Source: an uncultured Candidatus Saccharibacteria bacterium
Lineage (GTDB): Bacteria > Patescibacteriota > Saccharimonadia > Saccharimonadales > Saccharimonadaceae
Reading direction: 5' to 3'
Assembly: GCA_947304075.1 (NCBI GenBank)
Contig: CAMYZY010000016.1
Coordinates: forward strand, 1-11,461
Length of the DNA stretch: 11,461 bases
The first letter of the stretch is position 1. Every line of letters starts with the position of its first letter. The position numbers and the translations under genes were made by a program. Positions 5,748 through 11,461 of this stretch are shown here, in pieces. The notes under the pieces were generated by a model. It saw nothing but the letters and a program-made list of their open reading frames with translations, had not been told where the DNA came from and made no database searches.

Positions 5748-7514
5748 TTACGAGAGATCGCTGGCAACGCGGTTGACTTCCTCCAATGTTGTTATTCCTG
5801 ACAAGACCTTAAGCATGCCGTCTTGGCGCATTGTGACAGTTCCCTTGGTTTTGGCGAGACGCATAATTTCGTTGGCAGTTGCGTGAGAAATAATCATTTT
5901 TTGAATGTCTTCATCGACCTCAATGGTTTCATAAAGACCAGCACGTCCAGAGTAACCACCCGGGGTTTCTTTGGAATTCATACCCTTGGCTAACATATAG
6001 GAATCATCATTTCTGACTGGCAAACCTGGGTAGCCTAAATCTTCACTGACATCGGCAACTTCTTCTTTGCTTTTTGGCAAGAGATCGCCAATAAGTTCGT
6101 TGATGCCTTCGGTCTCGATTTCGCTTGATTTATACATTTCACGCTTTTCGGTGATACGACGGACAAGTCTCTGGCCGATAACGATATTTAGAGTTGAAGC
6201 GAGAAGGAATGGCTCAATACCCATATCTAGGAGACGTGGCAAGATACCAGCAGCGGAGTTGGTGTGTAGGGTGCTAAAGACAAGGTGGCCAGTAAGAGCG
6301 GCCTGGACCGCTAGGCTGGCCGTTTCTGAATCACGAATCTCACCTACCATTACTACGTCAGGGTCTTGACGAAGGATAGAGCGAAGACCCGAAGCAAAGG
6401 TAAGCCCAGCATCGACATTGACTTGAATTTGGTTAATGCCGTCCATTTTGTACTCTACCGGATCTTCTAGAGTAACAATGTTGATTTCTTCGGATTTAAT
6501 CTTTTGAATAAGGGCATAGAGAGTTGTAGACTTACCAGAACCAGTAGGACCAGAAGTTAGAATCATGCCATTAGGCTTTTGAATGCCATTTAATACAGCA
6601 CGGAGAGCGCGACCGCTCATACCCATTTTCTCGATTTCCATAGAAACGCCAGTTTTGTCGAGAAGGCGAATAACGACTTGCTCGCCCCAAGTAACTGGAG
6701 AAATGGCGATACGAAGATCAATCTCTTGACCATCTACTAGCACTGTAAACTGACCGTCTTGTGGGATACGATGCTCATCGATTTTGAGATTGGAAAGAAT
6801 TTTAATACGAGAAACGAGTGCCGGAGCGACGGTTTTTGGTAATTCCATGATACGGCGCAATACACCATCAATACGGCAACGAATAATAAGTGAGTTTTCG
6901 AGTGGTTCGATATGAATATCGGAAGCTTTGGTTTTGGCGGCATAGCTTAAAATGGTAGTGAGTGCCTTGGAAATCGGTGAATCCTGAACGATAGTTTTGA
7001 CATTGGAATTGGCGGCCTCTTCGGCAGCCTCTTCATCGGTTTCGCGGACTGCATCTTTGACGCCTGAAAAGTCGCCATGGTATTGTTCGAGCATTTCGCG
7101 AATGCCACGTTCGGACGACATCCAGACTCTAATAGGCTGATTAACAAGACTTGATAGGTAGTCGGTAGCCTGAACGTTGGTAACATCTACCATTGCGACA
7201 TTTAAGAAACCATCCTTTTCGCCTAGCGGGACGGCAAGAACGCGCGTCGAGGCTTCGGCTGGAATTCTAGAAAGGATATCTTGATCAATTGTAATGTTTT
7301 TTAGTTCGACATACGGAACGCCGATGATGACGGCAGTGGCATGAGCGACCATGTCGTCGCTGATGATTTTTCGGGCGATTAATTCTGCAAGCGTAGGTTT
7401 GCCGTTCATCTCAGTTTCCTGTTTGATGGAATAAACAAGATTACTATCAGCTAAACCTTCTGCTAAGAGAAGGTTAATGATTTGCTCTTCGGCTTCTTTG
7501 GTAAGAAGAGCCAT
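5748..7514 (-). CDS. pilB: Pilus assembly (extension) ATPase PilB, GspE family
   Basis: A 588-residue hexameric ATPase that drives pilus polymerisation at the cytoplasmic face of PilC. An N-terminal GspE-N domain (about 1-150) is followed by a Glu/Ala-rich linker (158-169), a second domain beginning near SDIHIEP (198-204), Walker A GPTGSGKST (322-330), Walker B DPDVVMVGE (384-392) and His box TGHLVFSTLHT (408-418). The C-terminal region, where most PilB/GspE proteins have four zinc-binding cysteines before GYxGRxG, has the downstream YSGRAGLYE motif but no cysteines; the only cysteine in the protein is C213. The ATG overlaps the stop of the preceding gene by one base (TAATG) and has an AGGAG site eight bases upstream, so it is translationally coupled within the operon. 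Confidence 0.96.
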   Translation of the reverse strand: MALLTKEAEEQIINLLLAEGLADSNLVYSIKQETEMNGKPTLAELIARKIISDDMVAHATAVIIGVPYVELKNITIDQDILSRIPAEASTRVLAVPLGEKDGFLNVAMVDVTNVQATDYLSSLVNQPIRVWMSSERGIREMLEQYHGDFSGVKDAVRETDEEAAEEAANSNVKTIVQDSPISKALTTILSYAAKTKASDIHIEPLENSLIIRCRIDGVLRRIMELPKTVAPALVSRIKILSNLKIDEHRIPQDGQFTVLVDGQEIDLRIAISPVTWGEQVVIRLLDKTGVSMEIEKMGMSGRALRAVLNGIQKPNGMILTSGPTGSGKSTTLYALIQKIKSEEINIVTLEDPVEYKMDGINQIQVNVDAGLTFASGLRSILRQDPDVVMVGEIRDSETASLAVQAALTGHLVFSTLHTNSAAGILPRLLDMGIEPFLLASTLNIVIGQRLVRRITEKREMYKSSEIETEGINELIGDLLPKSKEEVADVSEDLGYPGLPVRNDDSYMLAKGMNSKETPGGYSGRAGLYETIEVDEDIQKMIISHATANEIMRLAKTKGTVTMRQDGMLKVLSGITTLEEVNRVASDLS

Positions 7515-7828
7515 TATTGATTCTCCTGGTTAGAACCTTCGACTGCGTTTTCTAGGGATTGTAGTGTTTCTTCGTCGATACATTCGCCATATTCATTAAG
7601 TTCTTTACAGTCGCCAACATAGACTTCAACGGTTGGATTAAGCGAGCGGTAGTTAAATACTTCTGGGCTTGGAGTTGCGATGTCGAGAGAAAAATTGGAA
7701 TCGATTTTTTTGATGGTTTGCTCTTCGATAGGGGCAACCATCGGAACTAACAATAGATTGCTCAAGAAGTAGGCAACGATTGCACCTAAAAGTGCTGTAC
7801 CAATTGCGGTTGCTAAATCTTTTTTCAT
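7514..7828 (-). CDS. Small single-span membrane protein in the pilP position
   Basis: A 104-residue protein I cannot assign to a family. A short basic N-terminus (MKKD) precedes one hydrophobic helix (about 6-31) and an acidic ectodomain with two cysteines nine residues apart (C74, C83), ending in a Glu/Asn/Gln-rich tail. It starts in a four-base ATGA overlap with the pilO-like gene, with GGAGG (7843-7839) ten bases upstream, and its stop overlaps the pilB start by one base. Such coupling implies it is made with the alignment complex. In Gram-negative pilMNOPQ operons this slot holds PilP, but no lipobox or PilP-like domain is visible, so a functional PilP analogue is only an inference. Confidence 0.82.
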   Translation of the reverse strand: MKKDLATAIGTALLGAIVAYFLSNLLLVPMVAPIEEQTIKKIDSNFSLDIATPSPEVFNYRSLNPTVEVYVGDCKELNEYGECIDEETLQSLENAVEGSNQENQ

Positions 7829-8700
7829 TTCTTCGCTTCCTCCGGTTTAATAGTTGTCTCGACTTCTGAAATGGTTGATGTTTCCATGTAGTAGGCATTG
7901 GCTTGAGCATTAAGAACCAAAGTATTGTCTCCGCCCCATTCAATGGTGGCTCTTTCAATGTCAAACTCGCGGATAGAACGCTCGATATTGCTTAATACAT
8001 TCATGGTTGTGCCAGTGTCGGCTTCAACTGAAAGATTAATTGAGATAGTTTTTAGACCTTTGACACTGGTTGAAATACCACTAGAGCCACTTGGGTTTAA
8101 TGATTCTGGCTCCCAATTTGAAATAATGAAGAGTTTGTTTAGGCTGGCGAGCAAAGCTTCTTCGTTGCGGAAGGCAGGAAGAGCATCTGGAATAATACGT
8201 AAGGCAGAGCAACTCTTGATTAGCTGTGTGGCTTCGGCTAAGGCTTTGGCATTGTTGGCATTCTTGTAGATATTATTTAGTTCTTTGTAGGTATAAGTTT
8301 TGCCGGTATTAATGTTTCTACAGGAAGAATTATCCTCTTTTGAAACTGAGTTAAGAGCGGCGTTTGATGCTAAGTTCTCTAGGATGTTGGCCCTTAAAGT
8401 GCCAGGTATTTCGGATACTTCAATGGTGCTTGGATTACAGGCTTTGATTTCTTCGTCTGAATAGACACTACCTTTTGGCGCTTTACAAACACCAGTTTTT
8501 TTGATGACGTCTGTGTAGGCGGCAATTGATTTTTCTTCTTCGGCTATAACACTAGCATTGAAAATGATTTGCTTGGCAAAATGAACGGTGAGAGAAATGG
8601 CGATACCAAGAATAATTGAAGCGCCGGCCACTGCTAAAATCATGTTTTGCTGAGCTTCTGATATTTTGGCTCTTTTGCCAATTGCTACTTCTTTGGCCAT
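7825..8700 (-). CDS. pilO: PilO-like alignment-complex protein
   Basis: A 291-residue bitopic protein, called PilO from position and topology. It has a short basic cytoplasmic tail, one membrane span (about 20-41), a helical region likely to form a coiled coil, and a C-terminal segment (about 210-275) resembling the PilO ferredoxin-like fold: strand ISINLSVEAD, helix NVLSNIERSIREF, then strands IERATIEW and LVLNAQANAYY. It is larger than the roughly 200-residue PilO of proteobacteria because of an extra segment carrying four cysteines (C72, C88, C127, C164). It should heterodimerise with PilN at the outer face of the membrane. A GGGAG site nine bases upstream supports the ATG, two bases after the pilN stop. 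It ends with TGA, the only non-TAA stop in the window. Confidence 0.75.
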   Translation of the reverse strand: MAKEVAIGKRAKISEAQQNMILAVAGASIILGIAISLTVHFAKQIIFNASVIAEEEKSIAAYTDVIKKTGVCKAPKGSVYSDEEIKACNPSTIEVSEIPGTLRANILENLASNAALNSVSKEDNSSCRNINTGKTYTYKELNNIYKNANNAKALAEATQLIKSCSALRIIPDALPAFRNEEALLASLNKLFIISNWEPESLNPSGSSGISTSVKGLKTISINLSVEADTGTTMNVLSNIERSIREFDIERATIEWGGDNTLVLNAQANAYYMETSTISEVETTIKPEEAKK

Positions 8701-8701
8701 T

Positions 8702-9898
8702 TTAGCTATCTCCCTTTAAGTTTTTATCCGAGTTGCAGTCGGTATCGTTTTCGTCGCAGTCGGTGGCACGTTCGCCAAACATGGATTGGATTTGGACATA
8801 AGAATCGGTAACGTTGTGATGACCGGACGGAGCTAAGGAGATTAGGTGACTATTATTAAATAGGTAGACCTCTGGATTCAAGGTGATTTGAGCGGAGAAG
8901 CGCAAGACTAATTGCTCTTCGGCGCCACGTCCATTGGAGGAATCTGTAACTTTGATACCGTCAATACCGGCTGGAACTAATTTACAATTGTCGTTGTTTT
9001 CGGTCCATTTTGGACTGCCAGTTTGCTGATTGATTGCACCAGTATATGATATACAAGCGCTTTGGAAATGCTCGACGTTGGCGATGGTGCCATCTAGTGT
9101 CATGTAAGGTTTGTTGTCTTCGGGACTTGATTTGTACCATTCTGCGAATTGTGGCGTACGCCAAATGCGGACAACACTTTGACCGTCATAATCTTCGAGA
9201 GTGTACTTACTGATATTGCTACTAGTCGTAGATGTGTCGTCTGAATCTGTGTTACTACTTGCTCCAGGATTGCAACCTTCGGCGTTGATAGTCCAGTAAG
9301 CGTAAATACCACGAGATGAATCATTGAGTAAGGCTCCGTCTGCACCGGTTTCGATCATACAATAGGCTGGAATGTTGTTGCCGTCGCGGTCAACATAATG
9401 ACCATAGTCGTAGCGCATGTATTCCATGCTCTTTTTGAAGGAATCTAGGACATTGTAGTCGATAAATGGTTCTTTTTTGGCGTCAGCTTGTGCTTCGAAT
9501 ATTAGTTTGGGAGCATTTGAATCAGATAGATCGACGCTTAATTCAGAAATCGTGATAACGTCTGGGCCACTTGGAATTAACGCGGTTAAAACGCCAAAAG
9601 TACGCGACAAGACTTTTTTGCGGTTGGTTAAAGTAGAAATATTGCCAACTTGGTCTTTGATAGTAAGAAAATCACTTAATTCGGAATAAGATTTTAGTTT
9701 GTCGGAAAGAATGCTGATAGATTGTTTTTTGCCTTCCATGACAGCTTTTTGCCCGCCCATGATAATGCCAACTATCACCGTGACGGCGATGCTAGCTGCG
9801 GCAACGACGATACAAAGGAAGAAAATGAAATTTCGCATTTTGAGAGTTTTAATCATCTCTTCTTTGATGTCGGGAACTAGATTAATCTCACGTGCCAT
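8702..9898 (-). CDS. pilN: PilN-like alignment-complex protein with enlarged ectodomain
   Basis: A 398-residue bitopic membrane protein, about twice the usual PilN length. The N-terminal tail has INLVP (5-9), the conserved short motif by which PilN binds PilM. A membrane span (about 23-47) is followed by a likely coiled coil (50-100) and the ferredoxin-like core (strands about 113-139, helix 148-161). The core is interrupted by an insertion of roughly 165 residues (about 162-326) containing a Ser/Thr/Asp-rich linker (214-228) and four cysteines (C180, C209, C282, C305), then resumes with LVLRFSAQITL. The hydrophilic tail holds two more cysteines (C381, C388). The ATG overlaps the pilM stop (TAATG), with AAAGGAG nine bases upstream, so pilM and pilN are coupled. 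Confidence 0.85.
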   Translation of the reverse strand: MAREINLVPDIKEEMIKTLKMRNFIFFLCIVVAAASIAVTVIVGIIMGGQKAVMEGKKQSISILSDKLKSYSELSDFLTIKDQVGNISTLTNRKKVLSRTFGVLTALIPSGPDVITISELSVDLSDSNAPKLIFEAQADAKKEPFIDYNVLDSFKKSMEYMRYDYGHYVDRDGNNIPAYCMIETGADGALLNDSSRGIYAYWTINAEGCNPGASSNTDSDDTSTTSSNISKYTLEDYDGQSVVRIWRTPQFAEWYKSSPEDNKPYMTLDGTIANVEHFQSACISYTGAINQQTGSPKWTENNDNCKLVPAGIDGIKVTDSSNGRGAEEQLVLRFSAQITLNPEVYLFNNSHLISLAPSGHHNVTDSYVQIQSMFGERATDCDENDTDCNSDKNLKGDS

Positions 9899-10944
9899 TA
9901 GTCGTTGCTCCTTTCAGATAAGCCGATTGCTACGGCAAATTCACTTGCGACGCTCATAAGCATACGTTGTTGTTCTGCGGTGGTCCTGACTAACTGCCAT
10001 GGATTGCCTTTCATGGATGGAATGCGAGTCTTGGATTCGATGTATTCTGGGAATAGTGGGATTATGCCACCATAGCCGGACAAAACAATACCGCCAACTT
10101 TACCATTGATGTATTTGGTCTGGAAGAAGCGAACGGATTTGGCTAATTCGGAAGCATAGTTGTCTAGATGAGCGTTCAACACGGCAAAAACTTGGCCTTC
10201 AACTTGGTTTTGATCAAGACCAAATTTAAGGATGAATTGCCTGGCTTGGTCTTCCCTGACGTTCAAACCATTAGCGACGGCTTTAATCAACACGCCAAAA
10301 CCACCCGGAATGGAACGGACTAGGCGGGGCTGATTTTTGTAAACAATAACTAAATCAGTAGATTTTTCACCAAAATCAACAATCATAGTAGCATCAATGG
10401 CGCCCGGAATGGCAAGAGACCTGGCCATGGCTAGTGGTTCTGGCTCCATTGCGACAATGTTTAGACCAGTTTTTTCGATCATTTCCATGCTGGATTCAGC
10501 ATAATCTTTAGCGACTGAACTAACTAGAACTTCGGTTTTGGCTGGGTCGTTAGGACTAACACCCAAAATGACATAATCGGCCTTTGCATCATTCATGGAC
10601 ATTGGAACGTATTTGTCAATTTCGTATTTGAATGATTTTTTGAGCTCTTTTTCGGGAAGAGTTTCGGTCTCGACAATTGAAGTAAAGGTTTTACTAGCAG
10701 GCAAACCAATGGCAATATTTTTGGTTTTGATACCGGCCTGTTCTACTGCACCCAAAATAGCCTCACCAAGTCTTTTTTTGCCAAGATCGGATGAATCTTG
10801 AGTGAGTTTTTGGTCAATTGGAACATAAGCAAATTTCTGGAGCGTCCAACCATGTTGGGAACTACCAGAAAGTTGCACGATTCGCATCGAATTCGTTCCT
10901 ATATCTAGGGAGAAGAAATCGCCCACGCCATGCAATAAGTTCAT
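9898..10944 (-). CDS. pilM: Actin-like ATPase PilM
   Basis: A 348-residue cytoplasmic actin/FtsA-fold protein that binds the PilN tail and links the alignment complex to the motors. Phosphate-1 motif: SLDIGTNSMRIVQL (12-25). Phosphate-2: MIVDFGEKSTDLVIV (187-201). Adenosine motif: GIVLSGYGGIIPLFPEYI (285-302). Length matches the family. No cysteines are present. It is the first gene of the pil operon, with its promoter in the short gap after the methyltransferase gene. Start choice: this ATG lies 10 bases after a consensus -10 and has no Shine-Dalgarno, like the other leading genes here. Confidence 0.94.
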   Translation of the reverse strand: MNLLHGVGDFFSLDIGTNSMRIVQLSGSSQHGWTLQKFAYVPIDQKLTQDSSDLGKKRLGEAILGAVEQAGIKTKNIAIGLPASKTFTSIVETETLPEKELKKSFKYEIDKYVPMSMNDAKADYVILGVSPNDPAKTEVLVSSVAKDYAESSMEMIEKTGLNIVAMEPEPLAMARSLAIPGAIDATMIVDFGEKSTDLVIVYKNQPRLVRSIPGGFGVLIKAVANGLNVREDQARQFILKFGLDQNQVEGQVFAVLNAHLDNYASELAKSVRFFQTKYINGKVGGIVLSGYGGIIPLFPEYIESKTRIPSMKGNPWQLVRTTAEQQRMLMSVASEFAVAIGLSERSND

Positions 10945-10946
10945 AT

Positions 10947-10981
10947 ACTTATAATTATAAGCGTTTTATATTATTTTGCAA
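10947..10981 (-). promoter_or_regulatory. Promoter of the pilMNO-104aa-pilB operon
   Basis: The minus strand has TTGCAA (10981-10976) and TATAAT (10959-10954) with a 16-base spacer. The predicted +1 is about 10947, giving a leader of at most three bases before the pilM ATG. The -35 overlaps the last codons of the methyltransferase gene. No Shine-Dalgarno is visible. Confidence 0.65.
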
Positions 10982-11461
10982 GACTTAAATAATAGAATTT
11001 TTCATGGTTGCCATGTTTGCCGCTCAACTTGTTGTCGCATTTGTTGTGAATATAATAGCCGTTTGCTTTTAGCCAAGCTTCAAAGGTTTTAATAATGTCG
11101 CGACGAATCCTGGCATTTTTGACGATGCCATTATTTAGCTCACTGGATTTTGCTTCAAATTGGGGTTTTAGCATCACGAGATAGCTGGCGTTTTTTATTT
11201 TTATATGATTTAAAACCGGTTTTAGACTAATAAAGGAAACGTCTGCTACTACCACATTAATTTCATTACTTGGTTTAAAATTGAGAATGTCAGTTTTTTC
11301 GTGAAGCTCAATGCGAGAGTCGTCTCGCAAGGGTGACATCATTTGGTTGGTTCCCTTTTCGACGGCAATGACTTTCATGGCGCCGTGGTCTAAAGCGTAT
11401 TTAGTGAAACCGCCGGTGGAAGAACCGATGTCGAGCACGGTTTTGCCGTGGAAATCAAAAT
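10971..11461 (-). CDS. tlyA: TlyA-family rRNA 2'-O-methyltransferase, C-terminal part (runs off right edge)
   Basis: The C-terminal FtsJ/RrmJ-like SAM-dependent methyltransferase domain; the N-terminal S4 RNA-binding domain expected in TlyA would lie beyond the window. The frame stays open to the right edge: upstream of an internal GTG at 11438 it reads FDFHGKT before VLDIGSSTGGFT, the SAM-binding motif I. Further family signals are VADVSFISLKPV, LVMLKPQFE and the terminal HEKFYYLSL, supplying the K-D-K-E type catalytic set. TlyA enzymes methylate ribose 2'-OH groups of cytidines in 16S and/or 23S rRNA; older annotation as haemolysin A is probably misleading. It ends 26 bases before the pilM ATG on the same strand with no terminator between, so read-through into pilM is possible. 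Confidence 0.9.
   Translation of the reverse strand, partial: FDFHGKTVLDIGSSTGGFTKYALDHGAMKVIAVEKGTNQMMSPLRDDSRIELHEKTDILNFKPSNEINVVVADVSFISLKPVLNHIKIKNASYLVMLKPQFEAKSSELNNGIVKNARIRRDIIKTFEAWLKANGYYIHNKCDNKLSGKHGNHEKFYYLSLAK

Noticed and set aside
10971..11438. A complete 155-residue methyltransferase starting at GTG 11438
   Set aside because: The frame is open to the window edge and the residues before it (FDFHGKT) match the expected TlyA sequence, including the catalytic Lys. The gene is truncated by the window, not short.
1..11461. A previously undescribed defence or mobile system
   Set aside because: Every complete gene fits T4P biogenesis or a housekeeping role. The novelty here lies in start-site architecture and protein variants, not in a new system.

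Overview
The window is a compact type IV pilus (T4P) locus from a small-genome bacterium, most likely a member of Patescibacteria/CPR and plausibly Saccharibacteria (TM7). The evidence is the monoderm-style T4P set (PilM, N, O, B, T, C, D and prepilins, with no secretin PilQ visible), moderate-to-low GC, very tight packing (no gene-free stretch above 149 bases), and short -10-driven leaderless starts. All stop codons are TAA except one TGA in an ATGA overlap. TGA therefore acts as a stop, which argues against the UGA-recoded SR1/Gracilibacteria. The taxonomic assignment is inference from gene content, not from a marker gene.

Layout, left to right. Bases 1-30 hold the first ten codons of an unidentified minus-strand gene that leaves the window. 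It diverges from a plus-strand Xer-type tyrosine recombinase (180-1118), which ends base-to-base against a convergent minus-strand prepilin-like gene (1119-1865). The prepilin peptidase pilD (1944-2753, minus) and a major-pilin-like gene (2814-3389, plus) diverge from a 60-base double promoter. A bidirectional hairpin terminator (about 3391-3420) separates the pilin gene from the convergent end of the main minus-strand cluster. Read in its transcription direction (right to left), that cluster is pilM, pilN, a pilO-like gene, a 104-residue single-span membrane protein in the usual pilP slot, pilB, pilT and pilC. At the right edge is the C-terminal part of a TlyA-type rRNA 2'-O-methyltransferase gene, just upstream of pilM.

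How the genes work together: prepilins are cleaved and N-methylated by PilD. PilC is the membrane platform, PilB powers extension and PilT powers retraction. PilM (cytoplasmic, actin-like) docks on the N-terminal tail of PilN, and PilN and PilO form the transmembrane alignment complex. With no outer membrane there is no need for PilQ or a classical PilP.

The most distinctive signal is in the gene starts. Six genes (xer, the 1865 prepilin, pilD, pilin, pilT, pilM) have a TATAAT-like -10 box 7 to 10 bases before the ATG and no Shine-Dalgarno sequence, as expected for leaderless mRNAs. The downstream operon genes pilN, pilO, the 104-aa gene and pilB have normal Shine-Dalgarno sites, and pilC has a weaker one. 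Other points of interest are a large insertion in the PilN ectodomain, loss of the PilB zinc-binding cysteines, and an even number of cysteines in every predicted extracytoplasmic domain of the apparatus. I see no mobile element, CRISPR array, tRNA or rRNA gene.
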